Assembly: GCA_934563745.1 (NCBI GenBank)
Contig: CAKTHE010000005.1
Span: 1-64,000 of the forward strand
From: an uncultured Dysosmobacter sp.
GTDB lineage: Bacteria; Bacillota; Clostridia; Oscillospirales; Oscillospiraceae
Length of the DNA: 64,000 bases
Direction: 5' to 3'
Shown here: piece after piece, positions 1 to 7,405 of the stretch
Position numbering within the stretch: the stretch's first letter is position 1
How the letters are laid out: each line of letters starts with the position of its first letter
The notes under the pieces: model-generated
Databases searched by the model: none
Seen by the model: the letters and a program-made list of their open reading frames with translations, nothing else
What the model was told of the DNA's origin: nothing
Program-made: the position numbers and the translations under genes

Positions 1-269
1 GGCCGTACTTGTCATCACACACATCGCAGAGATCTTCTATCATTGCCACCGCATTGAGGGCAGCGACATAGCGAAGAGGTTCTTAACGCATCCGCACATT
101 TGTTCTCATTGCGCTCCATCCATCGGTGCAGCACGGTCGCTGTAACGGGCGCAGAAGGCGTATTCGTACAGACCTCTTTCGCCATGACCTTGACAGCTCG
201 CTTTTCCCGCAGGAGCATCTGTGTATAGCTTTTCCCGACATTTGTCCCTCCCATACCTTCGTACTCCAT
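1..269 (-). pseudogene. possible gene remnant, unrecognised
   Basis: An open frame starts with ATG at 269 and reads about 84 residues leftward, with no convincing ribosome binding site. Near position 88 a second frame takes over that is open to the window edge and has a more coding-like composition (ending in residues such as MIEDLCDVCDDKYG). That pattern would fit a frameshifted or decayed gene whose 3' part lies outside the window. I recognise no family. It could equally be two chance open frames. Confidence 0.2.
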
Positions 270-280
270 AAATAATTCAC

Positions 281-306
281 AAAAGCACCTCTTTAGAGAT
301 GCTTTT
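281..306. terminator. bidirectional hairpin terminator
   Basis: Near-perfect inverted repeat (AAAAGCACCTCT and AGAGATGCTTTT, two-base loop) with A- and T-runs on its outer sides. It follows the small gene ending at 322 and also bounds the remnant to its left, so it could stop transcription from either side. Confidence 0.7.
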
Positions 307-321
307 AGGAAGAATGCAGGA

Positions 322-564
322 TTACTTCATTCTTGGGTCGCTGATTACCGCATACACATAGGATGGACCCGCAACATCATTGTGCAGATCGGAAGGTTTC
401 TGCGGGTTTAATGGAACGGCCTTTTCAAAATCGGAACGCGATAATGTGGCTTTACTCCGGGTGTGATGTACCGTTTCCCCTTTTATTGTATAGGAAAACT
501 CCAAGCCTGTTTTTGTATAAAAAGTCTCACCTTCGTGGAGTTTCACCTTTTCCCAGATCGTCAT
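322..564 (-). CDS. small conserved protein of unknown function
   Basis: 80-residue soluble protein beginning MTIWEKVKLHEGE. The start is well supported by AGGAGG seven bases upstream of the ATG. It has a compact N-terminal part with alternating charged and aromatic residues (FYTKTGLEFSY) and a short C-terminal tail. There is no signal peptide or membrane segment. It resembles short hypothetical proteins common in Clostridia, but I cannot name a function. It stands alone between its own promoter-like sequence and a hairpin terminator, so it looks monocistronic and probably real. Confidence 0.7.
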   Translation of the reverse strand: MTIWEKVKLHEGETFYTKTGLEFSYTIKGETVHHTRSKATLSRSDFEKAVPLNPQKPSDLHNDVAGPSYVYAVISDPRMK

Positions 565-590
565 GATACATCCTCCTGTCGACAGCTTAA

Positions 591-617
591 TTTATATATT
601 AGCATAATTTCCATCAA
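591..617 (-). promoter_or_regulatory. putative sigma-A promoter of the small gene at 322-564
   Basis: Leftward reading gives a TTGATG -35 element and TATAAA with a 15-base gap. Alternatively TTTAAA with TAATAT gives a 17-base gap. The region is markedly AT-rich compared with its surroundings. The exact hexamers are uncertain. Confidence 0.4.
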
Positions 618-686
618 ATTTAAAGCGGCACAATTATAGCGACGGGATGTAAAAAAGTTCGAAGCATAGAAAGCCGAGAGGGACAC

Positions 687-726
687 AAAAAGAAGGCATC
701 TGCTTTGGGCAGATGCCTTCTTTTTT
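687..726 (-). terminator. rho-independent terminator of the PucR-like gene
   Basis: Hairpin with arms GAAGGCATCTGC and GCAGATGCCTTC, a five-base loop and A/T tracts on both sides. It directly abuts the stop codon of the leftward gene and could act in both directions. Confidence 0.85.
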
Positions 727-2288
727 CATGTCCGGCGGCTCTTCTCCCGCTGAGCACTCTCGTAAATCTTCAAAGAGGCGTACAGCTTGAACCGGGTGTC
801 GGAATCCTCAAAGTCGGCCTGCATGATCTCCTGGATCTTTGCAAGGCGGTAGCGCACGCTGTTGCGATGCAGATTGGCGGCGTCGGCCACCTCGTTGACC
901 TGGATCCGGCTTTTTTCAAAGCAGAGCCAAAGCAGCTGCACATAGGCGGTGTCGTGGCTTTTATCATACTCCGCCAGGCGGTCGATCTCCCGCATGTACA
1001 GCATATTCAGCGGAAGGTCCCGGGACGCGCACTGCACCATATAATCAAAAAAGTAGTCCTCAAAGGGATAAAGAAGCTTCTCCGGATCCAGCCGGCTGCC
1101 CAGAACGGCCGCGCTGGTAGCCATCTGATACCCGCAGCGCAGCTCCATCAGCCCCGTAAAGGAGCCGATCCCGCAGTACGTATCGTTGTCCAGCATGAGG
1201 TTTTTCAAAAAGTCGTGCAGCCGAAGCCGCTCACTCTCCGTTTTTCCCGCCGTGTCCGCAAGGAGGATGATCTGCTCCCGGTAGGGGAAGGTATGGACAT
1301 TGTGCAGCGCGCCGGGCAGCGTGTGCAGCATGAAGTTCATATGAGAGCGGTTAAACTTGTTGAAGCAGATCACATAAAGGTCAAAATCGGAGGCCACGGA
1401 GATCTTCAGCAGGGATTCATAGGTCGCCAGCTCCGATTCCTCCGCCTTGCCCTCCAGCATGGCCGTAAGCATCAAGGCCTCCCGGTCCTGGTCCCGCTCG
1501 TCCTTATTGGACCCCAGCTCTTCGATCAGGTACCGGTACGCCTTTTCGCACAGCAGCTGCATCCGATCGTACTCCGCCTCGCACGGCGGCGTATTCATAT
1601 TATAAAGGCCGATGGTTTTGACATGCATCTTGTTTTCCGGAAAGGCCATCAAAAGGATCGGACAGCCGACATAGTTTTTATCGTAGGAGTACTCCAGCTT
1701 TTCATGTCCCTCCGACTCGCTGAGATACCCCCGCTCCACCACCGCCTTGATCATTTCCGGCGGCAGAATACGGTGGTTCTTGGCATAGCGGATGGACGGG
1801 TGCGGGATTTTAATGTGCTTCGTGCACGCCGGCATCTGCAGCGAATTGGTGATAAAGCAGACCGGATTGGTGAACAGGTCCTCGCTGACGTCCAAAAACG
1901 CCTGCAGGCCCAGATTCTTGTCGATCACCCGGTCAATGTCCGCCTCCCAGCGGAACAGCCGCAGAAACAGCGCGGAAAGAGCATTGCACAGCTCCGCCAG
2001 ATCCGCCCCCGCGTCCACGCAGACCACCGTACACGCAAGCGCCCCGCAGGCCTGCGCATCGGCAGGCCTGCTGCACAAAATCGCGTCCCGGGCGCCGAGC
2101 GTTCCGGCGCAGGCCGCCGGCTCCCCGCTTTGCATAAGGTACAGCGTCCCGGTCTTCTCCGGCTTTGTGCCCGCCTGGTCCGTGTAAAAGCGCCAGCTTC
2201 CGTAGGCCTGCGGGCCCTCTGATTTTTTGACCACCCGGGGCGAAAAAGGTGCAAGCTGGTCCAGGATGATGTTCAGTGAAATCTCCAT
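726..2288 (-). CDS. PucR/CdaR-type transcriptional regulator
   Basis: 520-residue cytoplasmic protein. The C-terminal 60 residues (about 461-490) form the helix-turn-helix typical of the PucR family (NEVADAANLHRNSVRYRL). The long N-terminal part has no membrane segment and resembles the poorly conserved sensory and GGDEF-like middle regions of this family. It is transcribed away from the transporter at 2541, so the simplest role is ligand-responsive control of that transporter and the SnoaL-like gene after it. The ligand is unknown. PucR relatives regulate purine, sugar-diacid or amino-acid use, but nothing here distinguishes among these. Confidence 0.75.
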   Translation of the reverse strand: MEISLNIILDQLAPFSPRVVKKSEGPQAYGSWRFYTDQAGTKPEKTGTLYLMQSGEPAACAGTLGARDAILCSRPADAQACGALACTVVCVDAGADLAELCNALSALFLRLFRWEADIDRVIDKNLGLQAFLDVSEDLFTNPVCFITNSLQMPACTKHIKIPHPSIRYAKNHRILPPEMIKAVVERGYLSESEGHEKLEYSYDKNYVGCPILLMAFPENKMHVKTIGLYNMNTPPCEAEYDRMQLLCEKAYRYLIEELGSNKDERDQDREALMLTAMLEGKAEESELATYESLLKISVASDFDLYVICFNKFNRSHMNFMLHTLPGALHNVHTFPYREQIILLADTAGKTESERLRLHDFLKNLMLDNDTYCGIGSFTGLMELRCGYQMATSAAVLGSRLDPEKLLYPFEDYFFDYMVQCASRDLPLNMLYMREIDRLAEYDKSHDTAYVQLLWLCFEKSRIQVNEVADAANLHRNSVRYRLAKIQEIMQADFEDSDTRFKLYASLKIYESAQREKSRRT

Positions 2289-2540
2289 CTACAAGCGCTC
2301 CTTTCGCAGGGACCCCGGCGGCCTTTCGGACCGCGTCATGAGGATCCCCATTGATTTTATCACAAGCGGCGCAAATCCCGCCACACCATCGTGAACAAAA
2401 GGAATTCCTTCTTTTTCCATCCTTTTCGTGCCGCGTGACGATGCGGGTCGTTTTTTTGGATGCTATGATCAAAACATGAGAACTGATCAGCTCGAATCTG
2501 TACGAATTTAGAAAAAGGTAGAAGGAGATTTCGAACGCTC
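2289..2540. promoter_or_regulatory. divergent intergenic region with a 12-bp palindrome
   Basis: The 252 bases between the PucR-like gene and the transporter contain a perfect palindrome AAGGAATTCCTT at 2399-2410 and a TATGAT -10-like hexamer at 2464-2469 for rightward transcription. The palindrome is a candidate regulator site, but its length alone does not prove that. AAGGAG lies about 13 bases upstream of the ATG at 2541, which is a somewhat long spacing. Confidence 0.35.
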
Positions 2541-3653
2541 ATGAATACGGAGAAAAAATCACTGGTCCCCATGTGGCTCGGCGTAGCCTGCGTGTGGTTC
2601 GGTACGCACTGCGGGCCGGGCACCGCATCCGGCAACCAGGCCGTTCAGTATTTTATTAAGTATGGTCTGTGGTCCCTGATCATCCCGATTCTGGCGATGA
2701 GCATTCTGGGTGTGGCGCTGTATTACGCAATGGAGTTCTCCAGACGGACTCACGCCACCGACTTCAAGGATTTTGCAAACAAGCTGTTCCACCCCTATGA
2801 AAAGATTTTTGCAAACCTCTTTGAATTCTCTTTTGTCGGCACGGTCGGCCTTTCCGGCGGCGCCTGCGTCGCAACCGCCTCGACCCTGTTCCATGACTAT
2901 CTCGGCATTCCGGTCTGGGTCGGCATCGTCTCCATCGTGGTTGTCACGATCATCTTTTCCATCTATGGTGAGCGCCTGGTCTGCGCGGCGTCCACTTGGA
3001 TGTCCCTGGCCATTTTCATCTGCCTGTTCGCTGTGGTCGTGGTCGGTATTTCCATGAATCACGGTCTCGCCGCCAGCTTTGAGGGCCGCAGCTTCTCGGA
3101 CGCCAGCGGTCTGTCCGCCGGCTGGCAGGGCATTCTCTACGCCGCCTTCCAGTCCACCGGCGTGTTCGGCGCCTGCATCGGCGTGACCAGCAGCCTGCGC
3201 AACCGCAGCGAGGTGAAAAAGAGCGTGGTCGCCGGCGTGATCCTGAACTCCGTGTTCCTGGTGTGCGTCGCCCTCATGCTGCTGGGTTATCCCGAGGCCA
3301 TCGCGGACACCCTGCCCAACTTCTGGGTCGTCACCAAGAGCGGAAGCTATGCCCTGATCATTGCGTACGTCATCATCGTGTTCCTGGCCTGCGCCACCAA
3401 CACCATTTCCTTTGCCAACGCGCTCTCCGGCCGTTACGGCAAGTTCCTGCCCGTTAAGAACGCCAAGGTCAACAAGCTGATCATCACGGCGATCATGCTG
3501 GTTTACGTCAGCGCGTTCTCCGGCCTGGGCCTGAACAAGATCGTCGGCACCGGCTTCAAGTATCTCGGCTACTTCTGCGTGGTCACCCTGCTGATCCCGA
3601 CCATTTTCGTCGGCGCAAAGAAGCTGAAGGGTCTTCCCGCCGCGGAGGAATAA
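2541..3653 (+). CDS. YkvI-like multi-pass membrane transporter
   Basis: 370-residue, very hydrophobic protein with about ten predicted membrane helices. Its N-terminus has a glycine-rich first helix (FGTHCGPGTASGNQ) where LeuT-fold transporters bind substrate and ion. The overall pattern matches the uncharacterised YkvI family (COG3949), distant relatives of amino-acid and solute symporters. It would move a small solute across the cytoplasmic membrane, but the substrate is unknown. The neighbouring divergent PucR-like regulator and the downstream tandem SnoaL-like protein suggest a small uptake-and-conversion unit. Family assignment rests on overall resemblance, not on a diagnostic motif. Confidence 0.7.
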   Translation: MNTEKKSLVPMWLGVACVWFGTHCGPGTASGNQAVQYFIKYGLWSLIIPILAMSILGVALYYAMEFSRRTHATDFKDFANKLFHPYEKIFANLFEFSFVGTVGLSGGACVATASTLFHDYLGIPVWVGIVSIVVVTIIFSIYGERLVCAASTWMSLAIFICLFAVVVVGISMNHGLAASFEGRSFSDASGLSAGWQGILYAAFQSTGVFGACIGVTSSLRNRSEVKKSVVAGVILNSVFLVCVALMLLGYPEAIADTLPNFWVVTKSGSYALIIAYVIIVFLACATNTISFANALSGRYGKFLPVKNAKVNKLIITAIMLVYVSAFSGLGLNKIVGTGFKYLGYFCVVTLLIPTIFVGAKKLKGLPAAEE

Positions 3654-3664
3654 GATTTGTCCCC

Positions 3665-3770
3665 GTGCGTCCGGCCGGCCAGCCGGGGCGGGCGGAAGCC
3701 ATGCAGGTCCCTCCCCCTCCCAATGGGACCCGGGCCGTTTCGTCCGATCCGGCTGACCGGCCGGACGCAC
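3665..3770 (+). repeat. 22-bp inverted repeat forming a long intergenic hairpin
   Basis: Arms at 3665-3686 and 3749-3770 (beginning GTGCGTCCGGCCGG) match at 21 of 22 positions and enclose 62 bases. The loop contains a smaller repeat, GGTCCC/GGGACC. No T-run follows. It sits between the transporter stop and the ribosome binding site of the SnoaL-like gene, so it could modulate relative expression or protect mRNA ends. Confidence 0.6.
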
Positions 3771-3821
3771 AGACACCTGAATTTCAGTCCGCTGCCATTT
3801 CAGATTATTACGGAGGCTATT

Positions 3822-4634
3822 ATGGATTACAAAAAGATCGAAGAAAACAAGCGCATCGCCAGCGAGTTTTACTATACCTACGGCATCGAAAAGGACGCCG
3901 ACAAGCTGAAGAAATTCTTCGGCGACAAGTACATTCAGCACAATCCCCACGTGCAGGACGGCCCGGAACATTTCCTCCGCTTCGTCCGCTTCCGCAAGGA
4001 GCACTATCCCGAGGGCCGCAACAACGTGATGATGACCATCGCCGATGAGGACAAGGTCATGTTCCACGTTCACTCCGTCCTCACCCCCGGCGAGCCCGGC
4101 CGCAACCTGGTGGACACCTTCCGGATCGAAGACGGCAAGATCGTCGAGCACTGGGACGTGATCCAGGACATCGAAGTGCTGAAGTTCCCCCCGCTGACCG
4201 ACAACGGCATCTTCAACATGGCCGGCGACGCGATCCTCAAGGATCTGGACAAGACCGAGGAGAACCGCCGCATCGCCACGGAGTTCTACAACGCCTACGG
4301 CATCGAGAAGGACGCCGACAAGTGCGCCACCTTCTTTGGGGACACCTACATCCAGCACAATCCCCATGTGCAGGACGGCGTCGAGCATTTCCTGAAGTTC
4401 GTCCGCTTCCGCAAGGAGCACTATCCCGAGGGCAAGAACATGATCAAGCTGACCGTTGCCCAGGGCAATCTGGTCGGATTCCATGTTCACTCCGTGCTCA
4501 CCCCCGGCGAGCCCGGCCGCAACCTGGTGGATATCTTCCGGCTGGAAAACGGCAAGATCGTCGAGCACTGGGATACGATCCAGAACATCGAAGTGCTGAA
4601 GTTCCCGCCCATCAACGACAACGGGCTTTATTGA
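3822..4634 (+). CDS. tandem SnoaL-like (NTF2-fold) protein
   Basis: 270 residues made of two very similar copies of a roughly 125-residue SnoaL-like domain (about 1-125 and 136-270). Both copies carry YGIEKDADK, YIQHNPHVQDG, FVRFRKEHYPEG, HSVLTPGEPGRNLVD and GKIVEHWD. Single-domain relatives (COG4922, predicted aldol-condensation-type SnoaL proteins) are about 130 residues, so this is an internal duplication. The start is the ATG after CGGAGG; an in-frame extension upstream runs through the hairpin region and is unlikely. The conserved His, Asp and Trp residues suggest that both pockets are kept. The substrate is unknown. It is probably co-transcribed with the transporter upstream. Confidence 0.85.
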   Translation: MDYKKIEENKRIASEFYYTYGIEKDADKLKKFFGDKYIQHNPHVQDGPEHFLRFVRFRKEHYPEGRNNVMMTIADEDKVMFHVHSVLTPGEPGRNLVDTFRIEDGKIVEHWDVIQDIEVLKFPPLTDNGIFNMAGDAILKDLDKTEENRRIATEFYNAYGIEKDADKCATFFGDTYIQHNPHVQDGVEHFLKFVRFRKEHYPEGKNMIKLTVAQGNLVGFHVHSVLTPGEPGRNLVDIFRLENGKIVEHWDTIQNIEVLKFPPINDNGLY

Positions 4635-4657
4635 TCCGTCCCGGCCTTGTGCCGACC

Positions 4658-4681
4658 GTCCGGGAGAGCGCTCTCCCGGAC
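4658..4681. repeat. 24-bp perfect palindrome
   Basis: A perfect self-complementary sequence (half-site GTCCGGGAGAGC) with no loop lies 23 bases after the SnoaL-like stop codon and just before a stronger terminator hairpin. It may be a first mRNA-end hairpin or a protein site. Confidence 0.5.
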
Positions 4682-4696
4682 ACCTCCTTCCCCAAA

Positions 4697-4745
4697 AAGC
4701 GAGGTCCGGATCCGATTTTACTCGGATCCGGACCTCGCTTGGTTT
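4697..4745 (+). terminator. strong rho-independent terminator after the SnoaL-like gene
   Basis: A 19-bp perfect stem (4697-4715 with 4722-4740, arm starting AAGCGAGGTCCGG) with a six-base loop, followed by GGTTTTT. Confidence 0.85.
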
Positions 4746-4830
4746 TTGCCGTCCGGCCCCGAACCGGCAGCGAAAGGCCCCCGGCGCCCGAAATCCCTCC
4801 GGGACGGCGGATCCGGACCGCTGCGGCCAC

Positions 4831-4860
4831 AAAAAAGCGCCGCCTGCAGGCGGCGCTTTT
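4831..4860 (-). terminator. terminator of the histidine-kinase operon
   Basis: AAAAGCGCCGCC and GGCGGCGCTTTT arms around a CTGCAG-type tip, with a run of A's that reads as U's on the leftward transcript. It lies 13 bases beyond the stop codon of the gene at 4874. Confidence 0.8.
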
Positions 4861-4873
4861 CAACATGGTCTTT

Positions 4874-7033
4874 TCATCGGGGATCCGCCCCGGCCGGGGA
4901 AGAAGTCTCTCCGCGGTCCCGGCGGCCCACCGCACGGCAGACGGCGGCAGCCAGCGTGTGCATATCCAGCGGCTTAGGCAGGTGATCGTTCATGCCGGCG
5001 GCCTTGCTGCGTTGGATGTCGTCCTGAAAGGCATTGGCGGACATGGCGAGGATGGGGATCGACGCCGCATCCGGCCGGTCCATGGCACGGATCGCCCGGG
5101 CAGCCTCATGGCCGTTCATGACCGGCATCATCACGTCCATCAAAATCAGATCGTAGGTTCCCGGCGGCGCGGCGCGGAACTGCTCCACCGCCTCCTGTCC
5201 GTTCCGGGCGGCGGTGATGGACGCGCCGGCATGGACCAGGCAGAATTCCGCAATCTCCCGGTTGATGTCGTTATCCTCCGCCAGCAGCACCCGGACCCCG
5301 GACAGGTCCGCCGGCACCTCGGGCTCTTCCGGCTGCACCGGTGGCGCCGGGTCGATCCGCAGGGGCAGCGTGACAAAGAACGTCGTTCCGACGCCCTCCT
5401 CGCTGACAAAATCAACACTGCCGCCCATCTGCTCGGTCAGTGCCTTCACGATGGACAAGCCCAGGCCGGAGCCGTCGTACCGGGTCCGGGCGTCGTTGCG
5501 CCCCTCCTGGGAAAAGGGCTCGAAAACATGCTTCTGAAAGGCCCTGCTCATACCGATGCCGGTATCGACGCAGGTGAAGCGGAAAACCGCCTGCTCCCCG
5601 TCATCGGAAAGCTCCTCACACCAGACGCGGATGCTGCCGCCCTTGCGGTTATACTTCACGGCGTTGCCGGCCACATTCATCAGGATCTGCTTGATATGGG
5701 CCGGGCTGCCGATCAGGCGCGTGTGCCGCAGGCTCCGCCTGTCCCCGTCCACACAATAGTGCAGCGCCCGCTCGGCCGCCTGCACCTCCGCCACGGCGTT
5801 GGACTCTTTGAGCAGCTGCTCCAGGTCGAAGGGGACCTCCTCCAGAACCACCGCGCCGGATTCCAGCTTGTTCATATCCAGCACGCTGTTGACTAACATC
5901 AGAAGATAGCCCGAGACCTCCCACATCTTGTCCCGGCACTCCTTCTGCTTTTGCGGATCGTCCGCGCAGTGGTTCGCGATCTCGATCATGCCGCGCAGGC
6001 CGTTGATAGGCGTACGGATATCGTGGCTGATGCGGCGCAGAAAGTCACTTTTGGACAGATTGGCCCGCTGGGCCTCTTCGGCGATTCCGGCCAGGCGCCG
6101 CTCGTATTCCAGCTCCCGCCGTTTTTTCTCGGTGATGTTTTGGAATGTGTAAAGCACCCGGATGGCCCGGCCCTGTTCGTCCCGTCTCTGGACGATGAAC
6201 CGGCCCCGGTGCCAGTTGCCGGTGACGGTCTGAAACTCCCGGGAGATCTCGTCCCGTCCGTTCAGGCGGTCCGCCAGCGTGGCCGTATCCAAAAAGGCCA
6301 GCATCTCCGGCTGGTCCTCCTCCCGGACGGTGGCCCGGCAGGCTGCGGGAAAGCGCTCTGCCGTGACCCCGCGCTCGCCGGTCAGGCGGTACAGCTCATC
6401 ATGGGTGGAGATTCCCTCAAACAGGCCCGTCTGCAGATCCAGGCTGTAAATCTGCCAATAGATCCGCCCCAGGGCGGAGATGACCTCGTTGTTCCGCCGG
6501 GCCTCCTCCAGCGCGTGCTCCAGATCGGTCTTCTGCCGCTGAAGCTCCGGCTGCCGGGTCCGCTCTTTTTCCCGGCTCTCCGCCAAAAAGCGGTCAAACT
6601 GCCGCTCCTTCCGATAGAGCGCGTCCATGTCGCACACGGAGGCCAACCAAATTCGCTGCCCGTCTCCGGGATCGACGGCCGTCTCGCTTTTCACCAGGTG
6701 GGCCCACAGCGGACCGCTTTTCCCACGCAGATGCAGGGCGCAGGCACCGGCCCGGCCGGCAAATTCCGCCTCGGAATACTGCGCGTCCTGCACAAGGCCC
6801 GCCATGCAATTCCCTGTGGCCTGCTCAAATTCTTCCGCCGAATCGTACCCCAGCAGATCAATAGTCAGCTCGCTGACCAGGCACAGGGGAAGCCCCGGCC
6901 GGTAATAGCCGCCCAGGATCCCGCCCCCGTGATTTTCCCGCAGCAGCACGCGGATCTGACGCTCCATCTCCTCGATGGCGCCGCCGAAGTCCTCCGGATA
7001 ATAAAGCCTGTCCTGATAACTGCACTCTTTCAA
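4874..7033 (-). CDS. hybrid histidine kinase with C-terminal receiver domain
   Basis: 719 residues, cytoplasmic. It has two PAS-like regions (about 30-140 and 185-300), a coiled linker and a HisKA domain with phospho-His at about 337 (ISHDIRTP). The ATPase domain has the N-box NVAGNAVKYN, G1 DTGIG and G2 GSGLGLSI. A receiver domain follows with phospho-Asp at about 633 (LMDVMMP). It should autophosphorylate and pass phosphate to its own receiver, then to a separate HPt protein. That HPt protein is encoded 15 bases upstream at 7049-7405, and the likely output regulator is the gene before that. There are no membrane segments, so the signal is probably intracellular. Confidence 0.9.
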   Translation of the reverse strand: MKECSYQDRLYYPEDFGGAIEEMERQIRVLLRENHGGGILGGYYRPGLPLCLVSELTIDLLGYDSAEEFEQATGNCMAGLVQDAQYSEAEFAGRAGACALHLRGKSGPLWAHLVKSETAVDPGDGQRIWLASVCDMDALYRKERQFDRFLAESREKERTRQPELQRQKTDLEHALEEARRNNEVISALGRIYWQIYSLDLQTGLFEGISTHDELYRLTGERGVTAERFPAACRATVREEDQPEMLAFLDTATLADRLNGRDEISREFQTVTGNWHRGRFIVQRRDEQGRAIRVLYTFQNITEKKRRELEYERRLAGIAEEAQRANLSKSDFLRRISHDIRTPINGLRGMIEIANHCADDPQKQKECRDKMWEVSGYLLMLVNSVLDMNKLESGAVVLEEVPFDLEQLLKESNAVAEVQAAERALHYCVDGDRRSLRHTRLIGSPAHIKQILMNVAGNAVKYNRKGGSIRVWCEELSDDGEQAVFRFTCVDTGIGMSRAFQKHVFEPFSQEGRNDARTRYDGSGLGLSIVKALTEQMGGSVDFVSEEGVGTTFFVTLPLRIDPAPPVQPEEPEVPADLSGVRVLLAEDNDINREIAEFCLVHAGASITAARNGQEAVEQFRAAPPGTYDLILMDVMMPVMNGHEAARAIRAMDRPDAASIPILAMSANAFQDDIQRSKAAGMNDHLPKPLDMHTLAAAVCRAVGRRDRGETSSPAGADPR

Positions 7034-7048
7034 TCGACTGCCCTCCGC

Positions 7049-7405
7049 TTACGCCTCCAGCTGCTCCAGCGCGGTACAGACCCGGTCGTACGCCTGCTGC
7101 ACGGTCCGGTACAGCTCCTTCGTCTGCTCCGGAAGCTCCGCCCGGCCCCGCAGTGCCTCCGTCAGGGCGGAACTGGCATCGGCCAGAGCCGTCAGGCTCA
7201 GGTTCAGGGCGATGCCCTTGAGGGTATGGACGGCGCGGAAGGCCGCCGGGGCATCCCCGGCCTCCACCGCGGCCGTCAGAGCCGCCATACTGGGATCTCT
7301 GGGCAGCATCCGTAGAATTTTTACGACCAGCGCCTCCATCTGCAGCCGGGCCAGTGCGTCGGCATAGTCGCCCTCCACCGCCCGGTAAAACTCATTGAGC
7401 GTCAT
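7049..7405 (-). CDS. histidine phosphotransfer (HPt) protein
   Basis: 118-residue helical protein with the HPt signature HTLKGIALNL around residue 68; the His is the phosphate carrier. The ATG at 7405 is preceded by AAGGAGG and overlaps the end of the upstream regulator gene by 14 bases, a sign of translational coupling. It lies between a response regulator with cyclic-di-GMP domains and a hybrid kinase. It is therefore well placed as the intermediate in a His-Asp-His-Asp relay encoded by one operon. Confidence 0.85.
   Translation of the reverse strand: MTLNEFYRAVEGDYADALARLQMEALVVKILRMLPRDPSMAALTAAVEAGDAPAAFRAVHTLKGIALNLSLTALADASSALTEALRGRAELPEQTKELYRTVQQAYDRVCTALEQLEA

Noticed and set aside
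3657..3821. Upstream in-frame extension of the SnoaL-like gene
   Set aside because: It covers the inverted repeat and has a Pro/Arg-rich product unlike the domain; CGGAGG marks the later ATG.
2559..4832. Long minus-strand open frame of 757 codons opposite the YkvI-like and SnoaL-like genes
   Set aside because: Antisense shadow of two recognisable genes in GC-rich DNA. Its product is low-complexity (Asp, Gly, Val, His) and it crosses a terminator and the intergenic hairpin.
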